6,041 nucleotides of DNA from assembly GCA_020201445.1 (NCBI GenBank), contig JAIVGU010000045.1, positions 1 to 6,041 on the forward strand, read 5' to 3'. A program made the position numbers and the translations under genes. Position 1 is the stretch's first letter. The number at the start of each line of letters is the position of its first letter. Below are positions 1 to 5,629 of the stretch, one piece after another. The notes beneath the pieces were generated by a model. It was not told the DNA's origin. It searched no databases and worked only from the letters and a program-made list of their open reading frames with translations. Source of the stretch: Halobacteriales archaeon. Lineage in GTDB: Archaea > Thermoplasmatota > E2 > JACPAO01 > JAHFTW01.

Positions 1-162
1 GAGCAGCAGTTCGTGGTGGGTGCGGCCGGATGTGAGCGCAGCGGCCTGGCCGCCGAACGCGTCGCCCACGACCTTGAAGCCGAGGAGGTCGCGGTAGAAG
101 CGCAGCGAGGCCGCGAGGTCGCGGACGTAGAACACGGCGTGGCCGAGCTCCTTGGCGTGCAT
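1..162 (-). CDS. VOC (glyoxalase/bleomycin-resistance/dioxygenase fold) protein, N-terminal part
   Basis: Only the first 54 codons are in the window; the rest lies beyond base 1. The peptide opens MHAKELGHAVFYVRDL, followed by SLRFYRDLLGF, the standard first beta-alpha unit of the vicinal oxygen chelate fold. His8 sits where the family's first metal ligand lies. The HHEL motif at residues 49-52 is where the next ligand or active-site strand usually falls. Family members include glyoxalase I, extradiol dioxygenases and antibiotic-binding proteins, and this fragment cannot tell them apart. I chose the ATG at 162 because the family usually begins just before LGH and because the only AT-richer patch upstream (187-197) lies about 27 bases from it. 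The in-frame ATG at 177 would add MVPRP. The gene is divergent from the glycosyltransferase at 332, with no obvious functional link. The fold is clear; the reaction is unknown. Confidence 0.85.
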   Translation of the reverse strand, partial: MHAKELGHAVFYVRDLAASLRFYRDLLGFKVVGDAFGGQAAALTSGRTHHELLL

Positions 163-186
163 GGGGCGCGGGACCATGCACCGAGG

Positions 187-197
187 CTTCTCCGTTT
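187..197 (-). promoter_or_regulatory. Weak candidate promoter for the VOC gene
   Basis: Read on the minus strand this is AAACGGAGAAG, the only AT-richer patch just upstream of the VOC start. Its 3' half (GAGAAG) is centred about 27 bases before the ATG at 162. That fits the TATA-box distance seen for the other genes here if transcripts are leaderless. It is a poor TATA match, and there is no Shine-Dalgarno alternative for either candidate start. Confidence 0.25.
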
Positions 198-298
198 GGG
201 TCGCTGCTTCGCCGACGGGCCGCGGAGGTCGCGGAACCCGCGGAAGACCCGCTTCCATGCATTCCGTGGCCTGCGTGGTTCGGCGGAGCGCCGGCGCG

Positions 299-310
299 GA
301 AAGGCTTCAA
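299..310 (+). promoter_or_regulatory. Candidate archaeal TATA/BRE promoter of the first glycosyltransferase
   Basis: GAAAGGCTTCAA stands out in GC-saturated DNA. Its centre lies about 26-27 bases before the GTG at 332. The purine-rich left side could be a TFB recognition element and the right side a degenerate TATA box, giving a transcript that begins at or next to the start codon. No Shine-Dalgarno motif precedes the GTG, in line with leaderless translation. Similar sequence (AAAGCCCATCAACC) lies at the same distance from the second glycosyltransferase. Confidence 0.5.
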
Positions 311-331
311 CCCGGCCCCCGGTGCTGCGCC

Positions 332-1834
332 GTGGAGGAGTCCCTTGCCGCGCGCGTCCGCCCCTGGCTGCCCTACGTGGCGGCCTACGCGCTGGCGCTC
401 GCGGTGCGGGCCTGGTTCCTCGGCACCCCCGTCTACGGCGACGAGGCGGCGCACTTCTACGTCGCCCGCCACCTCGGCCTGTCGCCGCACGCCCCGCACG
501 TCCTCTACCCCGAGACGCCCACCACGCATTGGCTCTTCTGGCAGCGGCCGCTGTTCTCGCTGCTGCTCTGGCCCGGCGCGGCGGTCTCCTTCCTGGGCTA
601 CCGGGTGTGGCACGCGCTCCTGTCGAGCCTGCTGGCGCCGCTGGCGATGGCGCTGGTGGCGCAGGCGGGCGGCGGCCGCTGGGCCCGCGCCGGCGTGGGG
701 GTGGCGGTCGCGGTGCTGCCCGGCATCGTCGGGTGGGGCATCCGCGCCTTCCCGGACTCCCTCATGGCGGTGCTGTTCGTCGCGGGCATCCTGCTGCACG
801 GGCGGGGCTGGCACGGCCGCGCCGCCGCCGCGTTCCTGGCCGCGGCGTGGGTGAAGGAGGTCGCGGCGGCTGGCATCCTGGCGGTGTTCCTCGCCTCGCT
901 CGCGCAGGGGCTGCGGCGCCGCGAGGTGGGGCTCTGGCCCGCGCGCCTCGACAAGGCGTGCACGGCCTACCTGGCGGCCGGCCTGCTCGCGCCGGTCCCG
1001 CTGCTGGTGAGCGTCTTCGGCCTCGGCGGCATCCCGCCCGGGTGGTCGACCTCCAAGGCGACGTTGGGCCTGCTGGACGGCCTCTTCGCCTCCGCGTGGC
1101 TGCTGCCCCTGGTGCTGCTGGGCCTGCGCTGGCCGCGCACCCGCCGCCTGGCGCTCTGGGCGCTGGTGTTCCCGCTCTTCTACGGCGTCTACGGGGTGGC
1201 GCTGCACCGCGGCGTCGAGGGGTGGTACCTGGTGCCGCCGCAGGTCCTCGCCCTGGCGGCCGCGGCGGTCGCGCTGGAGGAGGCGTTGCGGCGCATGGCC
1301 ACCCCGGTGGGGCGGCGGGTGGGGCAGGCGGGGGCCGCCGCGCTCGCCCTGCTCCTCCTGGCCTCCGCCGTGCTGCCGGGGAGCGTGGGCGCCAACGCGG
1401 TCGCATTGCCGCTGCAGGGCGGCTCCCTGCCGCTGCCCGACCTGCACGCGGCGCTGGACTACCGGCACCCCCTCGATGCCCCCGTCGCGGCCCTGCCCCT
1501 GGACGGCTCCACCGACGTGATGGTGGTGGACGTCGAGTGGTTCTACCTCTACTACCCCTTCGCCGAGACCGCCAACTTCACCGGCTGGGCCTACACCTTC
1601 ATCGAGGTGCCGCCGGCGACGTGGGCCAAGGCGGTCGAGGGGCCGCAGGCGACGCTGCTGGGCAAGAACGACCGCCCGATGAACCAGGCCCTGCGCGTGG
1701 CGTACGCCGACTGCAAGGTGTGGGAGAACGACGGCTTCGCCATCTTCCAGGGGCAGCGCTGCCCGGGGCGGGAGGCGCAGCTTGCCGCCGCGCTCGCGGC
1801 CGCCTCCGCTACGCCTGCGCCGCGCGCGCCTTGA
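332..1834 (+). CDS. GT-C-fold membrane glycosyltransferase (GT39/PMT/ArnT-like)
   Basis: A 500-residue polytopic membrane protein with about 11 hydrophobic helices between residues 12 and 350, followed by a soluble C-terminal domain (about 365-500). The first extracytoplasmic loop after TM1 carries GDEA (Asp37-Glu38). This acidic pair is typical of GT-C enzymes of the PMT/ArnT type, which transfer sugars from polyprenyl-phosphate carriers to lipids or proteins outside the membrane. THWLFWQRPLFS (about 66-76) fits the conserved stretch entering TM2. The C-terminal domain has an NFT sequon at 415 and cysteines at 461 and 477. I start at GTG 332: it leaves a short cytoplasmic segment before TM1, and a promoter-like element lies 26 bases upstream. 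The frame stays open back to 152, but that part is low-complexity Arg/Gly sequence overlapping the VOC gene. The 3' end overlaps the convergent acyltransferase by 26 bases. Donor and acceptor are unknown, and overall similarity to named families is loose. Confidence 0.85.
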   Translation: MEESLAARVRPWLPYVAAYALALAVRAWFLGTPVYGDEAAHFYVARHLGLSPHAPHVLYPETPTTHWLFWQRPLFSLLLWPGAAVSFLGYRVWHALLSSLLAPLAMALVAQAGGGRWARAGVGVAVAVLPGIVGWGIRAFPDSLMAVLFVAGILLHGRGWHGRAAAAFLAAAWVKEVAAAGILAVFLASLAQGLRRREVGLWPARLDKACTAYLAAGLLAPVPLLVSVFGLGGIPPGWSTSKATLGLLDGLFASAWLLPLVLLGLRWPRTRRLALWALVFPLFYGVYGVALHRGVEGWYLVPPQVLALAAAAVALEEALRRMATPVGRRVGQAGAAALALLLLASAVLPGSVGANAVALPLQGGSLPLPDLHAALDYRHPLDAPVAALPLDGSTDVMVVDVEWFYLYYPFAETANFTGWAYTFIEVPPATWAKAVEGPQATLLGKNDRPMNQALRVAYADCKVWENDGFAIFQGQRCPGREAQLAAALAAASATPAPRAP

Positions 1835-2885
1835 GCCGGCGCCGCAGCAGCTCGGCGGGGCGCTCCACCAGGCCGTACAGCATGGCGCCGTAGACGAGGC
1901 TGGCCGCGGCCGCCACCAGGATGTACTGCGTGCGGTGCTCGGGGGTGAGGCCGACGGCCCACTGCACCACCACCTGCGCCGGCAGGTGGGCGAGGTAGAG
2001 GCTGTAGCTCATGTTGCCCAGCGCCTGCAGGGGCCGCACCTCGAGCGCCCGCTGGATGCGCCCCGGCGTCGCGGCGGCCAGCAGGATCAACGCGAAGCCG
2101 CACGCCGCCACGGTCCGCACGATGATTTGCCCGGGCAGCGAGTCGTAGCCGTACGCGATGTCGCCCGGGGTGATCCAGAGCGCCACCGGGACGCCGACGA
2201 GCAGGCAGCCCAGCAGGCCGGCGAGGGCGGGCCAGGGCACGGTGCGGATGCGCGCCGCCGCCAGCCCCAGGGCGAAGTGGCCGAGGAACGCGGGGAACCA
2301 GAAGGTGCTGGCGACGATCCACTCCCCGCCCATCTGGTAGGTGAGGCCGCGGAAGAGGTAGCTCGCCGCGAGGCAGAGCGCCAGCCCCCACGGCCAGCGG
2401 CGGCCGGTGAAGAGGCGGGCCAGCAGCGGCAGCAGGAGGTAGAACTGCATCTCCACCGCGAGCGTCCAGAAGACCGGGTTGAGGGCGAGCAGGAGCTTCC
2501 CCGTGCTGTTGTTGAGGAAGACGAGGCTGAACGAGGCCGCGAGCGGGTCCCAGCGGTCGCGGAAGAAGACCAGGAGGACGGCGGCGCTCACCGCGGCGGC
2601 CGCGTAGTAGGCGGGGGCGATGCGGAGGAAGCGGTCGGCCAGGAAGCGCCGGTAGCGCGGCGCGCGGCCCTCCAGGAACGGCGGCCCCAGCAGGTACGCC
2701 GACAGGACGAAGAAGAGGTCGACGCCGAGCCAGCCGGCGCGGATGCCGCTGATGCCCAGCATCGCCAGCCCGGCCCCGCGCAGCGCCACGTCGAGGTGGT
2801 AGAGCACCACCCAGAGCGCCGCCAGGCCGCGCAGGGACTGCAGCGCCGGCAGGAAGCTGCGCCCGGCCCTGGCGGACTGGTCCAC
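1809..2885 (-). CDS. Acyltransferase family 3 (OafA/YrhL-like) membrane protein
   Basis: A 358-residue multi-pass membrane protein of the acyltransferase-3 family (Pfam PF01757), which moves acetyl or other acyl groups onto extracytoplasmic sugars. Family landmarks appear in order: SLRGLAALWVVLYH (17-30, with the conserved R and catalytic-type His30), GVDLFFVLSAYLL (54-66), RRFLADRFLRIAPAYY (79-94, the conserved Arg-rich segment), NPVFWTLAVEMQFYLLLP (136-153, with conserved Glu145), and LGNMSYSLYLAH (289-300) followed by the closing ERP. The length is normal, and there is no added SGNH domain, so it is the stand-alone form. I start at GTG 2885, which directly precedes the first conserved block and has a TATA-like patch about 25 bases upstream; an ATG at 2945 would add a dull 20-residue extension running through the promoter region. 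Sitting between two GT-C enzymes, it probably O-acylates the glycan they build. The acyl group and target cannot be read from sequence. Confidence 0.93.
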   Translation of the reverse strand: MDQSARAGRSFLPALQSLRGLAALWVVLYHLDVALRGAGLAMLGISGIRAGWLGVDLFFVLSAYLLGPPFLEGRAPRYRRFLADRFLRIAPAYYAAAAVSAAVLLVFFRDRWDPLAASFSLVFLNNSTGKLLLALNPVFWTLAVEMQFYLLLPLLARLFTGRRWPWGLALCLAASYLFRGLTYQMGGEWIVASTFWFPAFLGHFALGLAAARIRTVPWPALAGLLGCLLVGVPVALWITPGDIAYGYDSLPGQIIVRTVAACGFALILLAAATPGRIQRALEVRPLQALGNMSYSLYLAHLPAQVVVQWAVGLTPEHRTQYILVAAAASLVYGAMLYGLVERPAELLRRRLKARAAQA

Positions 2886-2905
2886 GCGCGGCGACTGGCG
2901 GGCCT

Positions 2906-2913
2906 CACATAGG
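2906..2913 (-). promoter_or_regulatory. Candidate TATA-type promoter of the acyltransferase
   Basis: On the minus strand this reads CCTATGTG. The patch is centred about 25 bases before GTG 2885, and GC-rich sequence without a Shine-Dalgarno motif lies in between. It fits an archaeal leaderless promoter. It lies 20 bases from the oppositely directed element for the second glycosyltransferase, so this 82-base gap appears to hold two back-to-back promoters. Confidence 0.45.
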
Positions 2914-2932
2914 GCTTGCGCGCCCGGGGCGG

Positions 2933-2945
2933 CAAAGCCCATCAA
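2933..2945 (+). promoter_or_regulatory. Candidate archaeal promoter of the second glycosyltransferase
   Basis: CAAAGCCCATCAA is centred about 28 bases before GTG 2968, and no Shine-Dalgarno motif precedes that GTG. It resembles the element at 299-310 (AAAGGCTTCAA) in both sequence and distance to the start, which suggests the two glycosyltransferase genes share a promoter class. The resemblance was judged by eye. Confidence 0.45.
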
Positions 2946-2967
2946 CCGCCGGCAGGTCGCGCGGGGC

Positions 2968-4590
2968 GTGGACCCGGCCCCCCCGTGGTCGCGGCGCGAC
3001 GCCTGGGCCCTGGCGGGCCTGCTCGCGCTGACGGCCGCCGTGCGCGCGGCCTGGGCGTCGCGGACCCTCTACACCGTGGACTCGGTGCTGTTCTCGCTGG
3101 CGACCGAGCGCTACGACGTCCCCGCCCTGCGCCCGCACCCGCCGGGCTACCCGGTCTTCGTCTTCCTCGGCTGGCTGGCGCGCAAGGGGGTGCCGGACGC
3201 CAACGGCGCCTTCGTCCTCGTCAGCGCCCTGTTCAGCCTGCTCGCCGTCGCGGCACTCTACGCGCTGGTGCGGGCCTGGGGCAGCCGGCGGGCCGCGGTG
3301 GCGGCGGCGCTGCTGTTCTCGTTCGCGCCGACGTTCGTGTTCAACGGCGTCGTCGCCCTCTCCTACACCGCGGAGGCCGCCGCGAGCGCCGGGCTCGCCC
3401 TGCTGGCCTGGCGCGCCCTCCAGCGCCCCACCCCGCTGCGCCTGGCGCTGCTCGGCGCGGCCTGGGGGCTGGCCGTCGGCATCCGGCAGAGCCTCTTCCT
3501 GTTCCTGGGCCCGCTCGTCCTGGTGCCGCTGCTGGACCCCGGCCTGCGCTGGGCGGGCCTGCGCACCGTGCGGCGGGCGCTGTGGACGGGCCTCCCGGCG
3601 CTCGGGGCGGCGCTGCTCTGGTTCCTGCCGATGGTCGCCCTCAGCGGCGGCTACGCGGCGTGGAAGCGGGCCACCGACCTGCAGAGCGCCTACGTCGTCT
3701 TCGCCGACAGCGTCTGGCTGCGCGGCGCGGCGGCGCTGCGGGAGCACGTGGACCGCCTCCTCTATTTCCTGCATTGGGACTGGCTGGTGCTCCTGCTGGG
3801 CGCCTGCGCCCTCGCCCTGCTCGCCTGGCGCCGCGCCCGCCCCTGGCCCCGCCACGCCGGGCTGCTGCTCGCGGTGTGGCTCCTGCCGGGGACGCTGTTC
3901 TACCTGCTGGTGTTCGACGGCTGGGACCGCGGCCCCATCGGCTACGTCCTGACGCTGCTGCCCGCCCTCTACGCGATGGCGACCCTCGCCGGTGACGCTG
4001 CCCTGCGCGCCCTCGCCGCGTGGCGGCCGGCGGCGCGCGCGGGATGGGTCGCGCTCGGCGCGGTGCTCCTCCTCGTTCCCCTGGCCGGCCTGGCGCAGGG
4101 CTCGCGCGGGTTGGTGCGGGACGAGGCCGAGGCGCACGACGCCTGGGCCGCGGCGTGGCAGGAGCTGGAGGACGCCTACCCGCCCGGGAGCACCGCCATC
4201 CTCACCTGGTACTCCTGGGCGCACGTCGAGTGGTCCTTCCCCGACCACCTCTCCTGGGTCTACTTCCCCAGCTACAAGGTGCCGGGCACGACGGACTGGG
4301 CGCTCTTCTTCGCGATGCGGCACCACGAGCAGGAGGCGCCCTTCATCGCCAAGTACGTCGCCGGCCCCGGGCAGCCCGAGCACCCCATCCCCGCGAACGT
4401 CACCACCGTCGTCGTGTTCGACTTCCAGCTCGCGGGCGAGAACGGCAGCGAGCGCAAGCTGGACCCCGCCATCGCCGTCGAGGAGGCGCACCTGCCGAGC
4501 GGCTGGCGCATCCTCCTGTTCCACCCCGACCCGGCCCACCCGACCATCGAGAGCTGCTTCACGGCGGAAGCGCGCGGCCTCCGGCAGTAG
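2968..4590 (+). CDS. GT-C-type membrane glycosyltransferase with DUF2723-like N-terminus
   Basis: A 540-residue membrane protein with roughly ten or eleven hydrophobic helices between residues 11 and 375 and a soluble C-terminal domain (about 385-540), presumably extracytoplasmic. After TM1, TVDSVLFSLA (36-45) carries Asp38, and HPPGYPVFVFLGWLA (57-71) follows. The acidic residue plus HPPGYP is the signature of DUF2723 proteins, bacterial relatives of the O-mannosyltransferase TMEM260 within the GT-C superfamily. That suggests sugar transfer from a polyprenyl-linked donor on the outer membrane face. The C-terminal domain holds NVT (477) and NGS (492) sequons. I start at GTG 2968, 26 bases downstream of the promoter-like patch; it opens with VDPAPP, then TM1. 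It is divergent from the acyltransferase with an 82-base shared upstream region, and convergent with the aldolase across 25 bases. The overall plan resembles the glycosyltransferase at 332. Acceptor and sugar are unknown, and the DUF2723 assignment rests on the motif only. Confidence 0.83.
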   Translation: MDPAPPWSRRDAWALAGLLALTAAVRAAWASRTLYTVDSVLFSLATERYDVPALRPHPPGYPVFVFLGWLARKGVPDANGAFVLVSALFSLLAVAALYALVRAWGSRRAAVAAALLFSFAPTFVFNGVVALSYTAEAAASAGLALLAWRALQRPTPLRLALLGAAWGLAVGIRQSLFLFLGPLVLVPLLDPGLRWAGLRTVRRALWTGLPALGAALLWFLPMVALSGGYAAWKRATDLQSAYVVFADSVWLRGAAALREHVDRLLYFLHWDWLVLLLGACALALLAWRRARPWPRHAGLLLAVWLLPGTLFYLLVFDGWDRGPIGYVLTLLPALYAMATLAGDAALRALAAWRPAARAGWVALGAVLLLVPLAGLAQGSRGLVRDEAEAHDAWAAAWQELEDAYPPGSTAILTWYSWAHVEWSFPDHLSWVYFPSYKVPGTTDWALFFAMRHHEQEAPFIAKYVAGPGQPEHPIPANVTTVVVFDFQLAGENGSERKLDPAIAVEEAHLPSGWRILLFHPDPAHPTIESCFTAEARGLRQ

Positions 4591-4615
4591 CCCGGGCCGA
4601 CGGCGAAGCCGGGGC
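4591..4615. other. Convergent 25-base gap with a small hairpin
   Basis: This gap lies between the TAG of the second glycosyltransferase and the TAG of the aldolase. It contains CGGC-GAA-GCCG (4601-4611), a four-pair stem with a three-base loop. There is no T-tract on either strand, so neither a bacterial intrinsic nor a typical archaeal terminator is supported. In DNA this GC-rich such a stem can occur by chance. Confidence 0.2.
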
Positions 4616-5629
4616 CTAGGCGGTGACTTCGTGCACCTGCTTGCCCAGCGCCGCCGCCGAGTTGGCGCGGGCGACCTGCTGGAACGCCTTCTGCGCGGCG
4701 GGGACGTTGGCCGCCTTGCCCAGCCACGCCTTCATCGCGGGCTCCTGGAGGGCGCGGCCATAGCTGAACGAGAGCGCCCACGGGTGGGGCCCCATCGTGT
4801 TCATGAGGCGGAGGTGCTCGGTGGCCTGCTCCGGCGTCTGGCCGCCGCTCAGGAAGACGATGCCGGGCACGGCGGGCGGGACGTGGGCGCGCAGGAGTCG
4901 CACGGTGCGCTCGGCGACCTCGCGCGGCGGCGCCTGCTGCGGGCACGCCTTGCCGGCGATGACCATGCCGGGCTTGAGCAGGATGCCGGGCAGGTGGACG
5001 CCCATCAGGTGCAGCTCGTGGAAGACCTCGCGCCACGCCAGGGCGGTGACGCGCTCGCACTCCGCGATGGGGTTGTCCGCGTCCATGAGGACCTCGGGCT
5101 CCACGATGGGGACCATGCCGGCCTCCTGCGCAAGGGCTGCGTAGCGGGCGAGGGCGTGCGCGTTGGCGTGGAGGTTGCCCCAGGTCGGCAGGCCGGGGCC
5201 GATGGTGAGGACGGCGCGCCACTTGGTGAAGCGGGCACCCAGCTTGTGGGACTCCGCGAGGCGCTCGCGCAGCCCGTCCAGACCCTCGGTAATCTTCTCG
5301 CCGGGGAAGCCAGCCATGTCCTTCGCGCCGGCGTCCACCTTGATGCCGGGGACGATGCCCTGGCGCTGCAGCACCTGGGCGAGCGGCGTGCCGTCGGCGG
5401 CCTTCTGGCGCAGCGTCTCCTCGTAGAGGATGACGCCGGAGATGGCCTTGGCCACGTCGGGGCTGGTGAAGAGCAGGTGGCGGTAGTCGCGGCGGTTGGC
5501 CTCGGTGTTCTCGACGCCGATGTCCTTGAACCGCTTGGCGATGGTGCCGGTGGACTCGTCCGCCGCCAGGATGCCCTTGCCCGGCGCCACCAGTTGCCGC
5601 GCGGTGCGCTCCAACTCGTTCCTGTCCAT
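4616..5629 (-). CDS. fba: Class I fructose-bisphosphate aldolase (eukaryotic/bacterial glycolytic type)
   Basis: A 337-residue cytosolic enzyme that reversibly cleaves fructose 1,6-bisphosphate to dihydroxyacetone phosphate and glyceraldehyde 3-phosphate in glycolysis and gluconeogenesis. Family motifs (Pfam PF00274) run collinearly: GKGILAADESTGTIAKRF (17-34, Asp24), GIKVDAG (95-101, Lys98), FTKWRAV (134-140, Lys136), PIVEPEVL (174-181, Glu177 and Glu179), LLKPGMV (217-223, Schiff-base Lys219), FLSGGQTPEQAT (259-270) and FSYGRALQ (287-294, Arg292). All catalytic and phosphate-binding residues known from animal aldolases have counterparts, so it should be active. It ends HEVTA and lacks the C-terminal tyrosine of vertebrate enzymes. 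The ATG at 5629 fits the family start (MDRNELERTARQLVAPGKG) and has a TATA-like patch 27 bases upstream. Most archaea use the unrelated-looking DhnA/FbaB-type or bifunctional FBP aldolase/phosphatase, so if the host is archaeal, transfer is likely. No operon partner is visible. Confidence 0.97.
   Translation of the reverse strand: MDRNELERTARQLVAPGKGILAADESTGTIAKRFKDIGVENTEANRRDYRHLLFTSPDVAKAISGVILYEETLRQKAADGTPLAQVLQRQGIVPGIKVDAGAKDMAGFPGEKITEGLDGLRERLAESHKLGARFTKWRAVLTIGPGLPTWGNLHANAHALARYAALAQEAGMVPIVEPEVLMDADNPIAECERVTALAWREVFHELHLMGVHLPGILLKPGMVIAGKACPQQAPPREVAERTVRLLRAHVPPAVPGIVFLSGGQTPEQATEHLRLMNTMGPHPWALSFSYGRALQEPAMKAWLGKAANVPAAQKAFQQVARANSAAALGKQVHEVTA

Noticed and set aside
288..297. 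Perfect 10-base palindrome GCGCCGGCGC just upstream of the first glycosyltransferase promoter element
   Set aside because: It could be an operator, but GC-only palindromes of this size are common by chance in such DNA, and no second copy was seen near the other promoters.
152..331. Upstream extension of the first glycosyltransferase to ATG 152
   Set aside because: It would overlap the VOC gene, run through the promoter-like element at 299-310 and add 60 low-complexity residues before the natural N-terminus.
334..347. GGAGGAG followed by TTG at 345 as a Shine-Dalgarno-driven start
   Set aside because: The TTG is not in the glycosyltransferase frame; it opens an Arg/Ser/Pro-rich shadow frame (345-854).
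13..1893. A 626-codon plus-strand open frame, the longest in the window
   Set aside because: It runs out of frame through the first glycosyltransferase and the antisense VOC gene. Its product is low-complexity Arg/Gly/Ala/Pro sequence with no membrane segments or motifs. Such frames stay open because stop codons are rare in very GC-rich DNA.
1782..2912. Plus-strand frame opposite the acyltransferase, resembling a coiled-coil Glu/Arg/Gln-rich protein
   Set aside because: The apparent charged repeats are the complement of Leu/Ala/Val codons in the acyltransferase, whose family motifs are unmistakable on the minus strand.
2886..2945. Acyltransferase start at ATG 2945
   Set aside because: The extra 20 residues carry no family sequence, and the extension would cover the candidate promoters of both divergent genes.
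2905..4539. A 544-codon minus-strand open frame opposite the second glycosyltransferase
   Set aside because: The product is rich in Arg, Gln, Glu, Gly and Pro with no recognisable domain. The opposite strand has clear membrane helices and the HPPGYP motif. It is a shadow.
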